64,000 bases of DNA from Collimonas rhizosphaerae. GTDB taxonomy: Bacteria; Pseudomonadota; Gammaproteobacteria; Burkholderiales; Burkholderiaceae_D. Both the position numbers and the translations under genes were made by a program. The stretch covers positions 124,001-188,000 of the forward strand of contig NZ_JBANDC010000001.1 of assembly GCF_038896935.1 (NCBI RefSeq). The letters are read 5' to 3'. Positions 45,357-53,341 of the stretch are shown piece after piece; position 1 is the stretch's first letter, and each line of letters opens with the position of its first letter. Below the pieces are notes generated by a model that ran no database searches, was not told where the DNA came from, and worked only from the letters and a program-made list of their open reading frames with translations.

Positions 45357-46445
45357 ATGAAAAAAATATCCTTGATGCTGGTAGCGGCAGGTTTGGCCAG
45401 CGGGAGCGCGATGGCCCAGACCAATGTCACGATCTACGGCATTGTCGACACCAGCATCCGTTATCTCAGCAGCGATAACGCAGCCGGGCAAAAGAACTTC
45501 GTCATCACGAATGGCGCGATCTCCAACAGCCGCATCGGCTTCAAGGGTACTGAAGACCTGGGCGGCGGCCTGAAAGCCATTTTCCGCCTGGAAAACGGCT
45601 TCAACTCCGATACCGGCAGCCTGTCCAGCGCCGGTACCTTGTTCAGCCGCCAATCCTACGTCGGCCTGAGCGGTTCGTTCGGCACGGTCACCCTGGGCCG
45701 TCAACAGACTCCGCTGTTTGACCTGATGGCAGATCATTTCGATCCGCTGACCGTCGGCAATTACGACCAGAATGCATGGCTGCCGGCCGGCGCCACGCTG
45801 GTCCGCAATTCGAACATGCTCAAGTACTACGGCACTTTCGGCGGCCTCGCTGCCGGCGTGAGCTACGCTGCGGGCGAGAAGGCCGGATCGGTCAAGCTGG
45901 GCAGCCAGATCGGCGCCACGCTGGCCTATACCGCAGGTCCGTTTGCGATCGGCGGCGGCTTCCAGCAAACCGTCAGCCCGACCAATTCGGACTGGAAAGA
46001 TACCGCCTATAACCTGAGCCTGTCCTACACCCTGGGCGCGGCCAAGCTGTTCGGCGGCTACTATCGCATCAAGGACAGCACCGGCACTACGCCGGCATAT
46101 TTCGGCGTCACCAACAGCGTGGCTTCGATCAATGGCGGCATCGGCGGCGTCGAGCGCAAGGACGATGCTTATTTCCTGGGCGCGACTTACCAGGCAACTC
46201 CAGCCTGGTCGCTGACCGCAGCCGGCTACTATGACAAGAGCAAGAACGTCACGGTCGCCACCTTGGGCAACCTGGGCGACGGCACCCGTTACGCGCTGGT
46301 CGGCGTGGCTGAATATGCCTTGTCGAAGCGGACTCAGGTCTATGGTACCGTGGACTACAACAAGGCCAAGAATGCAGCCTTGTCGGAACTGGTCGGCAAG
46401 GATAGCGTGACCGGTGTTGCGATCGGCATCCGTCACATTTTCTAA
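45357..46445 (+). CDS. Outer-membrane porin
   Basis: The 362-residue product has the signal peptide MKKISLMLVAAGLASGSAMA and the betaproteobacterial trimeric porin pattern: TNVTIYGIVDTSIRYLSSD at the start, NSRIGFKGTEDLGGGLKAIF, and the terminal phenylalanine in GIRHIF required for barrel assembly. It forms a general diffusion pore, often anion-selective in this group. It is preceded by a 200-base promoter gap with CGGAGAG before the ATG and ends in a terminator. Confidence 0.95.
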   Translation: MKKISLMLVAAGLASGSAMAQTNVTIYGIVDTSIRYLSSDNAAGQKNFVITNGAISNSRIGFKGTEDLGGGLKAIFRLENGFNSDTGSLSSAGTLFSRQSYVGLSGSFGTVTLGRQQTPLFDLMADHFDPLTVGNYDQNAWLPAGATLVRNSNMLKYYGTFGGLAAGVSYAAGEKAGSVKLGSQIGATLAYTAGPFAIGGGFQQTVSPTNSDWKDTAYNLSLSYTLGAAKLFGGYYRIKDSTGTTPAYFGVTNSVASINGGIGGVERKDDAYFLGATYQATPAWSLTAAGYYDKSKNVTVATLGNLGDGTRYALVGVAEYALSKRTQVYGTVDYNKAKNAALSELVGKDSVTGVAIGIRHIF

Positions 46446-46463
46446 GCAGGGAAATCCGGCGAC

Positions 46464-46492
46464 AAAAGCGCAGCTTCGGCTGCGCTTTTTTT
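46464..46492. terminator. Terminator between porin and modC
   Basis: AAAAGCGCAGC-ttcg-GCTGCGCTTTT is a perfect stem with a stable tetraloop and T-run. It overlaps the end of the convergent modC gene by two bases and can act on both strands. Confidence 0.88.
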
Positions 46493-47168
46493 ATGTCCCG
46501 GCCGGCGGCGCGATCATGCCGTCGCGGATCTCGAATATCTCGTCGCCCAGCAAAGCCAGGTCGGCGGGATCGTGGGTGATCACCATCATCGGCACGTCCA
46601 GCTGTTTTTGCAGCTCGGACAATTCGCGCCGCATCTTGTCGCGCAGGCTCAGGTCGAGCGCGGAAAACGGTTCGTCCAGCAGCAGGATGTCCGGTTCCAG
46701 CGCCAGCGCCCGGGCCAGGGCCACGCGTTGCCGCTGGCCGCCGGACAGCTGGTGCGGATAACTGTTGGCGGCTGCGCTCAGCTCGAACGAGGCCAGCCAC
46801 TTCCTGACGATCGGATGATCGTGCGGGCGGCGCAGGTTGAAACAGCCCGGGCGCAAGCCGAAAGCCACGTTCTGGGCCACGGTAAGGTGCGGAAACAGCG
46901 CATAGTCCTGGAACAGGTAGGCGACCTTGCGCTGCTGCGGCGGCAGGCAAATGCCGCCGGCGCTGTCGAACAGGGTGTTTTGCTTGAGGCGTATATGCCC
47001 CTGGTCTGGCGTCAGTAAACCGGCGATCGCTTGCAAGGTCAGGCTCTTGCCGGCGCCCGACGGGCCGTACAGCACCACGCGGTCGCTTTCGGTGCGCAAG
47101 GCGATGTCCAGGTTGAAGCCGCGGTCGTCGGCTTGCAGATGCTTGCGTATGCTGATCTCGATGGTCAT
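46491..47168 (-). CDS. modC: Molybdate ABC transporter ATPase, short form
   Basis: The 225-residue product has Walker A YGPSGAGKS, signature LSGGQRQRV and Walker B ILLLDEPFSALD, and ModC-like flanks. Classical ModC is about 350 residues with a C-terminal Mop domain that binds molybdate; here the protein ends directly after the ATPase core. It follows modB after 10 bases. The missing regulatory domain suggests no molybdate feedback on transport (inference). Confidence 0.9.
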   Translation of the reverse strand: MTIEISIRKHLQADDRGFNLDIALRTESDRVVLYGPSGAGKSLTLQAIAGLLTPDQGHIRLKQNTLFDSAGGICLPPQQRKVAYLFQDYALFPHLTVAQNVAFGLRPGCFNLRRPHDHPIVRKWLASFELSAAANSYPHQLSGGQRQRVALARALALEPDILLLDEPFSALDLSLRDKMRRELSELQKQLDVPMMVITHDPADLALLGDEIFEIRDGMIAPPAGT

Positions 47169-47178
47169 AGGAAATTCG

Positions 47179-47856
47179 TCATGATTGCCTGCGCCGCTGG
47201 CTTTTCGGTAACAGGCGGCCGGCGATCAGCAGCACCACGATGCAGGTGGCCGAAGTGATCAGCACCAGCAGGTTGGCGGTCTGGTCGTCGCCGGCCTGCA
47301 CCGCTTCATAGATGGCGACCGACAAAGTCTGGGTGCGGCCCGGCAGGTTGCCGGCAATCATCAGGGTGGCGCCGAACTCTCCTAGCGCGCGTGCAAACGC
47401 CAGCAATACGCCGGCGGCAATGCCCTTGGAAGCCAGCGGCAAGGTGACGCGGAAGAACACGCCGACCTCGGATACGCCCAGCACGCGGGCGGCGTTTTCG
47501 AGCTGTACGTCGACATTGTCAAAAGCGGCGCGGGCTGACTTGAGCACCAGCGGAAAGGCGACGATGGTGGCCGCGATCACCGCGCCTTGCCAGGTGAATA
47601 CCAGTTCGATGCCCCATTTTTCCAGCCAGGCGCCGAACACGCCGCGGCGGCCCAGCAGCACCAGCAGATAGTAGCCGAGCACGGTCGGCGGCAGCACCAG
47701 CGGCAGGGTCAGGACGGCGTCGACCAGGTCGCGCGCCGGCGAACGCCAGCGCGACAGGCCATAGGCGGCGGCGACCCCAAGCAGCATGTTGAGCAGGGTA
47801 GCCCAGCCGGCAACTTTCAGCGACAGCAGGAGGGCGACCCAGGCCCCATTGTTCAT
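47179..47856 (-). CDS. modB: Molybdate ABC transporter permease
   Basis: The 225-residue inner-membrane protein has five spans and the ModB motifs LTLPLVLPPTVLGYYLLVLL and FARALGEFGATLMIAGN, the latter being the ATPase-docking loop of molybdate and tungstate permeases. It sits between modA and modC in one direction. Confidence 0.95.
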   Translation of the reverse strand: MNNGAWVALLLSLKVAGWATLLNMLLGVAAAYGLSRWRSPARDLVDAVLTLPLVLPPTVLGYYLLVLLGRRGVFGAWLEKWGIELVFTWQGAVIAATIVAFPLVLKSARAAFDNVDVQLENAARVLGVSEVGVFFRVTLPLASKGIAAGVLLAFARALGEFGATLMIAGNLPGRTQTLSVAIYEAVQAGDDQTANLLVLITSATCIVVLLIAGRLLPKSQRRRQS

Positions 47857-47939
47857 GGCTTCTGCTTTCTATTCACTACTTACCCTTGATGTGATGCGCC
47901 TGATCCCGTGCGGAAGAACTTGACGATAACACTCTGTCA

Positions 47940-48701
47940 TCAGGGTTTCAAGAAACCGTAGCGCGCCAGCGTGGCCTGGCCGGCCGGCGACAGTACGTAG
48001 GCGACGAACTTGGCCGCCATGTCAGCCTGTTTGGTGTTGCTGGTGACGGCGATCGGATAACTGACCGCGGTTTGCGAAGGCACGCGCAGTGCGACCTTGA
48101 CCTTGTCCGGCATGATCGCGGCGTCGGTGGAAAAAACGAAGCCGGCGTCGACTTCGCCGCGCGCCACATAGTCCAGGCTCTGGCGCACGTTTTGCGCCGG
48201 CACGCCCTTGGCGGCAACCGCGTCCCACAGGCTGGCGTGTTCCAGGGCGGCCTTGGTGTAGCGGCCGACCGGCACCGAAGCCGGATTGCCGTAGGCTACG
48301 CGCTTGACCGCCGGCTGCGCCAGGTCCTGCAATTGCTGAATGTGCAGCTGGCTGTCGGCCGGCACGATCAGCACGATCTGGTTATTGGCGAAATTCTTGC
48401 GGCTGCCGGCCGCCACTGCCTTTTCGGCTTCGGCCTTGTTCATGGCTTCCTGGTCGGCCGAAGCGAATACGTCGGCCGGCGCGCCTTTGATGATCTGCTG
48501 CAGCAAGATATCGGAGGCGGCAAAGTTGAGGATCACCTTGGTGTCCGGGTTCTGCGCTTCAAACGATTGGCTGAGATCCTTGAAAGCGTTGGTCAGGCTG
48601 GCCGCAGCGGAGACCACCAGGTCGGCCGCATGAACTGCCGGCGTCAACAGCAACAGGGGAAGGGCGCTGGCAAGAACGAGGCGTTTGAGGCGGCACAACA
48701 T
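47940..48701 (-). CDS. modA: Molybdate-binding periplasmic protein
   Basis: The 253-residue product has a signal peptide ending AVHAADLV and the ModA ligand region VSAAASLTNAFKDLSQSF, followed by FNFAAS-type and GSRKNFANNQIVLIVP segments. It delivers molybdate (or tungstate) to ModBC. It heads the modABC operon, with a ModE-type site 42 bases before its start. Confidence 0.94.
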   Translation of the reverse strand: MLCRLKRLVLASALPLLLLTPAVHAADLVVSAAASLTNAFKDLSQSFEAQNPDTKVILNFAASDILLQQIIKGAPADVFASADQEAMNKAEAEKAVAAGSRKNFANNQIVLIVPADSQLHIQQLQDLAQPAVKRVAYGNPASVPVGRYTKAALEHASLWDAVAAKGVPAQNVRQSLDYVARGEVDAGFVFSTDAAIMPDKVKVALRVPSQTAVSYPIAVTSNTKQADMAAKFVAYVLSPAGQATLARYGFLKP

Positions 48702-48742
48702 GGAATGTCTCCTGGGCGGTGGGTGGCAAGATCGGACAACAT

Positions 48743-48766
48743 CGAAATATATGGCAGGATATAGCG
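48743..48766. promoter_or_regulatory. ModE-like operator between modA and modE
   Basis: CGAAATAT-atggcagg-ATATAGCG is an imperfect dyad matching the CG-N2-ATAT ... ATAT-N2-CG plan of ModE boxes. It lies in the gap between modA and the divergent ModE-type gene. Confidence 0.55.
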
Positions 48767-48871
48767 TAGGTCAACTTTAAAACACCGAGCCTGCGTGAAA
48801 TCTTGCCGGCATGGCGAGTCTGCCAACAAAATAGCTGATTTGCCGCCGACCTCCTTGCTACAATCCCGCAT

Positions 48872-49240
48872 ATGGCAAATTCCAAATCGATTCGGCTCAG
48901 AGTGCTGCAGGGCGATGCAATCGCCTTCGGTCCCGGCAAGGCAGCGTTGCTGCTGGCCATCCATCAGAGCGGTTCGATTTCTGCGGCGGCGCGTTCGCTC
49001 GGCATGTCATACCGCCGGGCCTGGCTGCTGGTGGAGGCGATGAACCAATGTTTCAAGCTGCCGCTGGTGGCCACTGCGACCGGCGGCGCCAAAGGCGGCG
49101 GCGCGCAGGTGACGGCCAGCGGGCATGAAGTCATCGCCCGTTACCAGGCCATGCAAAGCAAGGCGGAAGCGGCGGTAGCCGCGGATATGGCGTACTTCGA
49201 CGCGCTGATGGCGGCGCCCGGCAACCCCCCAGCCAATTGA
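48872..49240 (+). CDS. ModE-type winged-helix regulator, DNA-binding domain only
   Basis: The 122-residue product matches the N-terminal winged helix of ModE: LLLAIHQSGSISAAARSLGM and SYRRAWLLVEAMN are diagnostic, and GGAKGGGAQVTASG is the wing. The molybdate-binding C-terminal domains of full-length ModE (about 260 residues) are missing. It is divergent from modABC, which it probably represses. How it would sense molybdate without those domains is open. The ClC gene starts within its stop codon. Confidence 0.9.
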   Translation: MANSKSIRLRVLQGDAIAFGPGKAALLLAIHQSGSISAAARSLGMSYRRAWLLVEAMNQCFKLPLVATATGGAKGGGAQVTASGHEVIARYQAMQSKAEAAVAADMAYFDALMAAPGNPPAN

Positions 49241-51045
49241 TGCGGCAGCATTCCAACCATATCTCCTTGCGACCAGCCACCATGTCCTCACGCAGTACCG
49301 CGCGCAGCACACTCCTAAGATACCGGATCCGCCTGCAACGCCTGTTCCATTTTTCCGAAAGCCATTCGATGCTGCTATGGGCAGCGGTGGTCGGTTTCCT
49401 GGGCGCGCTGGCGACAGTGCTGTTCCGCGAGTGCATCTACGGTTTGCAGTCGCTGCTGACCGGCCATAGCGGCAGTTTTGTCGCCATGGCCAAGAGCCTG
49501 CCATGGTGGATGCGCCTGATGCTGCCGGCGGCGGGCGGCCTGCTGGCCGGGGCGATCCTAGTGCTGGCGAAGCGCGTGCCGTCCAGCGCGACCTCGGATT
49601 ACATGGAAGCGGTAGCCATCGGCGACGGCAACATCCCGGTGCGGCAAAGCCTGCTGCGCAGCCTTTCCTCGCTGGCGACTGTGGTTTCCGGCGGCTCGAT
49701 CGGGCGCGAAGGGCCGATGGTGCAGCTGGCGGCGCTGGCGGCATCGCTGGTGGGCCGCTTCACGCATTTCAGTCCGGCCCGCTTGCGCCTGCTGGTGGCT
49801 TGCGGCGCGGCGGCAGGGATTACTTCGGCATACAACGCACCGATCGCCGGCGCTTTTTTCGTTACTGAAATCGTGCTGGGCGCGATCGTCATGGAAAGTT
49901 TCGGGCCGGTGGTGGTGGCGTCGGTGGTCGCCAACATCACCATGCGCGAATTGCCCGGCTACCATCCGGCCTACGAGATGCCGCCGTTCCCGCCGGTCGC
50001 CGGCATCGAGATCCTGTGGTTCGTCCTGCTGGGCATCATGGCCGGAGTTGCGGCGCCGCAATTCCTGCGTTTGCTGGCATTTTCCAAGAAATTGTTTACC
50101 CGGACCGCCTTGCCGCTGCCGCCGCGGCTGGCGCTGGGAGGTTTGCTGGTGGGCCTGATTTCGATCTGGCTGCCGGAGGTATGGGGCAATGGCTACAGCG
50201 TGGTCAATTCGCTGCTGCATACGCCCTGGCTGTGGTGGAGCGTATTGCTGATGCTGGTGTTCAAGGTCCTGGCCACCGCCATCACCACCGGTTCCGGCGC
50301 GGTCGGCGGCATCTTCACGCCGACCTTGTTCGTCGGCGCCGCCATCGGCTATCTGTTCGGGCAGCTGCTGCATATCGTGCTGCCGGACCTTACCTCGGCG
50401 CCGTTCGCGTATGCCATGGTGGGCATGGGCGCCTTCCTGGCGGCGGCCACCAGCGCGCCGCTGATGGCGATCCTGATGATTTTCGAGATGACCCTGAGCT
50501 ACCAGGTGGTGCTGCCGCTGATGCTGTCCTGCGTGGTGGCTTATTTTGTTGCACGCAGCATCAACGGCGCCTCCATGTACGACATCACGATCAAGCGCAA
50601 CCGCGATGCGCAGGAACGGGTGCGCCTGCGCGGCATCCACATGAGCGAGCTGATCCGGCCGGCGGACACCGTGCTGCCGCTGACGGCGCCGTTTGCCGAA
50701 ATCAGCGGCATGTTCCTGAAGTATCCGGTGAAATACATCTACATCGTCGACCAGCGCAATCGTTATTGCGGCGTGGTGGCCTTGCAAGACATTACTTCCT
50801 GCCTGCTGGAAAAGAGCGAGACACAAGAGAAGGTGGCTGCCGATTTCGTGCGGCGCGAATTCCTGCATGTGGTGACGCCCGAGATGTCGCTGGGCGACGC
50901 CTTGCAGTCTTTCCTTGACCACCAGGGCGAGCGGCTGCCGGTGGTGCGCAGCCATGAAGATCCGGAACTGCTGGGCGCGGTCTACAAGACCTCCTTGCTG
51001 GATGCGTATTTCCGGCTGGACCGCTCGAAGGAGCTGCACGCCTGA
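49240..51045 (+). CDS. ClC-type chloride channel/transporter with CBS domains
   Basis: The 601-residue inner-membrane protein has about ten to twelve helices and the ClC selectivity motifs GGSIGREGPMVQ and GSGAVGGIFTP, followed by two CBS domains (about residues 465-600). It moves chloride or exchanges chloride for protons. The start ATG overlaps the ModE-type stop (TGATG), although the ATG at 49282 is also possible. Translational coupling with a molybdate regulator is unusual and may only reflect compact layout. Confidence 0.92.
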   Translation: MRQHSNHISLRPATMSSRSTARSTLLRYRIRLQRLFHFSESHSMLLWAAVVGFLGALATVLFRECIYGLQSLLTGHSGSFVAMAKSLPWWMRLMLPAAGGLLAGAILVLAKRVPSSATSDYMEAVAIGDGNIPVRQSLLRSLSSLATVVSGGSIGREGPMVQLAALAASLVGRFTHFSPARLRLLVACGAAAGITSAYNAPIAGAFFVTEIVLGAIVMESFGPVVVASVVANITMRELPGYHPAYEMPPFPPVAGIEILWFVLLGIMAGVAAPQFLRLLAFSKKLFTRTALPLPPRLALGGLLVGLISIWLPEVWGNGYSVVNSLLHTPWLWWSVLLMLVFKVLATAITTGSGAVGGIFTPTLFVGAAIGYLFGQLLHIVLPDLTSAPFAYAMVGMGAFLAAATSAPLMAILMIFEMTLSYQVVLPLMLSCVVAYFVARSINGASMYDITIKRNRDAQERVRLRGIHMSELIRPADTVLPLTAPFAEISGMFLKYPVKYIYIVDQRNRYCGVVALQDITSCLLEKSETQEKVAADFVRREFLHVVTPEMSLGDALQSFLDHQGERLPVVRSHEDPELLGAVYKTSLLDAYFRLDRSKELHA

Positions 51046-51188
51046 ATAATGTTGCCGAGACAATATTTCACATAAATTTACCTCGCAATCGCTGCGTGCG
51101 GCCGGAGTTTGCTCTATATTGGACAGCGGGCCACCGGCTTTGCCCAAGGCAGCCGCCCCGCAAACAATATCAACTCTTAGGAGCAGCA

Positions 51189-51443
51189 ATGGAAATTCTG
51201 TGGACAATCATCGTAGGTTTCATCGTCGGCGTGATTGCTAAATTTCTTCATCCAGGGAGGGAAAACATGGGTTTTATCGTGACTACCTTGCTGGGTATTG
51301 CCGGTTCGTTTTTGGCTGGTTATATCGGCCAGGCCCTCGGCTGGTACCACGCCGGCCAAGGTGCGGGTTTTATCGGCTCGATCGTCGGGGCTTTTATCCT
51401 GTTGCTGATTTACGGCTTTGTCAAAGGCAAGGCAGCTAGCTGA
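51189..51443 (+). CDS. GlsB/YeaQ/YmgE-family small membrane protein
   Basis: The 84-residue product has three short spans with glycine-rich helices (IVGFIVGVIAKFLHPG, TTLLGIAGSFLAGYIGQAL, GSIVGAFILLLIYGF), matching the transglycosylase-associated/GlsB family linked to stress response. TAGGAGC precedes the ATG. It overlaps the next gene by one base. Confidence 0.9.
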   Translation: MEILWTIIVGFIVGVIAKFLHPGRENMGFIVTTLLGIAGSFLAGYIGQALGWYHAGQGAGFIGSIVGAFILLLIYGFVKGKAAS

Positions 51444-51988
51444 TGCTGGACGCCTTGCGTGGCCGCCTGCCTGGACGCAAGATGCCGTCCAGGCAGGCTG
51501 ACCTGGTCCTGATCCCCGCTACCGAGCGTGCGCTGCACGCGGTGCGCCACCGCTGCCGCCAGATGGTGGCGAAGCGGGCCTTGCTGTCGGCCGGCGCTTC
51601 GGCGCTGCCGATCTTGGGCGTCGATATCGCGGTCGACATCCACCTGCTGTCGCGGCTGATCGAAGATATCAACGCCGAGTTCGGCCTGACGCCGCAGCAG
51701 ATCGACAAACTCCAGCCAAAACTCAAGGTGGCTACCTACAGCACCATCGTCGGCCTCGGCAGCACGCTGATCGGGCGGGCGGTGACGCGTGAACTCATGC
51801 TGAAAATCCTGACCCGCAGCGGCGTCAAGGTGCTCTCCAAGAACGCCACCCGGCTGGTGCCGATCGCCGGCCAGATGGTGTCGGCGGCAATCGGCTTTTC
51901 TGCCTTCCGGGCCATAGGCAACCGCCATATCGAAGCCTGCGTCAAGGTGGCGGAAGAGATGTTGAAAATGCAATCTTCCGCCGAATAG
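51443..51988 (+). CDS. DUF697-like protein of unknown function
   Basis: The 181-residue product has a basic N-terminus, a hydrophobic ALLSAGASALPILGVDIAVD segment followed by LSRLIEDINAEFGLTPQQID, and a second hydrophobic stretch (STIVGLGSTLIGRAV; RLVPIAGQMVSAAIGFSAF). The LPILGVDIAVD-type motif followed by a charged helix resembles DUF697/YcjF-like membrane proteins, but the match is weak. It starts in the stop codon of the GlsB-type gene, so the two are coupled and may act together in envelope stress (inference). Confidence 0.7.
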   Translation: MLDALRGRLPGRKMPSRQADLVLIPATERALHAVRHRCRQMVAKRALLSAGASALPILGVDIAVDIHLLSRLIEDINAEFGLTPQQIDKLQPKLKVATYSTIVGLGSTLIGRAVTRELMLKILTRSGVKVLSKNATRLVPIAGQMVSAAIGFSAFRAIGNRHIEACVKVAEEMLKMQSSAE

Positions 51989-52014
51989 CTTTTTCTTATC
52001 GAATGCTGCGATGG

Positions 52015-52256
52015 TTAACCTAGATTCGGTAGTTGAACGGGAGCGAGTGTGCATTTTTCCGGCCCTCTGGCTAGGCGCGACGACGACGTGGACTGTAATT
52101 CCACTAGGAGGAGCAACGACGCCAGAGGGCCGGAAAAGTGTGCAATCGCTCCCGTAGCGTTCTCAATCCAGTAGCGGGATTTATCGAAAGAGCGGCGGCA
52201 GATGCCTATCGGGCTTCACGGGGCCAATGAGCGGTCAACTACCGAATCTAGGTTAA
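52015..52256. mobile_element. MITE-like palindromic element, family B
   Basis: A 242 bp non-coding element has 22 bp perfect terminal inverted repeats (TTAACCTAGATTCGG at 52015 and its inverse ending at 52256). Inside, two 34-base arms (52038-52071 and 52121-52154) pair over 9 and 17 bp with an 8-base mismatch block between. Both ends carry TTAA. It differs in sequence from the family A elements. It lies between the DUF697-like gene and rlmJ. No transposase is encoded; movement by a transposase in trans is inferred. Confidence 0.8.
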
Positions 52257-52389
52257 AATGCGGGTCGTTTGCGCTGCGGGGTTGTGCTACGCAGCCTCCC
52301 CAAGCCATCTACGCCTCACCTCTACACGGCAGCCGACCGGCGCTTTGATGTAGAGTGTGGCAACACACTTCACCACGATAGAGTTTCCT

Positions 52390-53298
52390 ATGTTGAGTTA
52401 CCGCCATGCCTTCCATGCGGGCAATCATGCCGACGTGCTGAAGCACTTGGTCACCATCCAGCTGTTGCGTTACCTGGGTCAGAAAGACACTTCCTACATG
52501 GTGATCGACACCCATGCCGGCGCCGGCGTGTATGCGCTGGATGGCGGCTACGCGTCGAAAAACGCCGAATTCGAAACCGGCATCAGCCGCCTCTGGGACC
52601 GCAAGGACCTGCCGCCGGCGGTGGCGGAATACGTGGATGTCGTCAGGCAGCTCAACCCGGACGGCAAGCTGCGTTATTACCCGGGTTCACCGTATTGCGC
52701 CGATGCCGTCATGCGCGAGCAGGATCGCCTGCGCCTGTTTGAGCTGCATCCGAGCGACGGCAAGATCCTGACGGATAATTTCCGCCGCCTGGAAGCGGAG
52801 CGCAACCCGCGCGGCAACGGCCGCGGCAAGCGCGTCATGATCCAGCTGGGCGACGGTTTCCTCGGCCTGAAGGCCTTGCTGCCGCCGCCGTCGCGCCGCG
52901 GCCTGGTGCTGATCGATCCGCCGTATGAGGTGAAAGAAGACTACCGCCACGTCAAGAACACCATCGAAGACGCGCTCACGCGTTTCTCCACCGGCACTTA
53001 CGCCGTCTGGTATCCGCTGCTGAACCGCATGGAATCGCGCCAGATGCCGGACAAGCTAAAGCGCATGAAGGCGAATGGCTGGCTGAACGTCACGCTGACG
53101 GTGAAGACGCCGTCGCCGGACGGCTTCGGCCTGCACAGCAGCGGCATGTTCGTGATCAACCCGCCGTGGACGCTGGAGCCGATGCTCAAAGAGCTGATGC
53201 CCTACCTGGTGAAAGTGCTGGGCACCGATTCCGGCGCCGGGTTTACGCTGGAATCGGGCCAGACCAAAGCGGTCGACACCGGCACCCGCCGGGTATAA
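52390..53298 (+). CDS. rlmJ: 23S rRNA (adenine(2030)-N6)-methyltransferase
   Basis: RlmJ methylates A2030 of 23S rRNA before ribosome assembly. The 302-residue product begins MLSYRHAFHAGNHADVLKHL, has the SAM region VIDTHAGAGVYAL and the catalytic motif LIDPPYEVKEDY (DPPY). Length is slightly above the enteric protein. The start at 52390 matches the conserved N-terminus; an in-frame upstream GTG is unlikely. Confidence 0.95.
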   Translation: MLSYRHAFHAGNHADVLKHLVTIQLLRYLGQKDTSYMVIDTHAGAGVYALDGGYASKNAEFETGISRLWDRKDLPPAVAEYVDVVRQLNPDGKLRYYPGSPYCADAVMREQDRLRLFELHPSDGKILTDNFRRLEAERNPRGNGRGKRVMIQLGDGFLGLKALLPPPSRRGLVLIDPPYEVKEDYRHVKNTIEDALTRFSTGTYAVWYPLLNRMESRQMPDKLKRMKANGWLNVTLTVKTPSPDGFGLHSSGMFVINPPWTLEPMLKELMPYLVKVLGTDSGAGFTLESGQTKAVDTGTRRV

Positions 53299-53341
53299 GG
53301 ACAGGCAGCGCGGACTTCGGTTTTGGACTGGCAATAAAGTA

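Noticed and set aside
49558..51207. 549-codon minus-strand ORF opposite the ClC gene
   Set aside because: It covers the complement of a clear ClC channel and is His/Gln/Arg-rich without any fold signature.
53299..53341. Possible Fur box or TPP riboswitch before the 53342 TonB receptor
   Set aside because: Only 43 bases are available. AATAAAGTAATGATAAATAT is AT-rich but a poor Fur match, and no conserved thi-box core such as CTGAGA is present.
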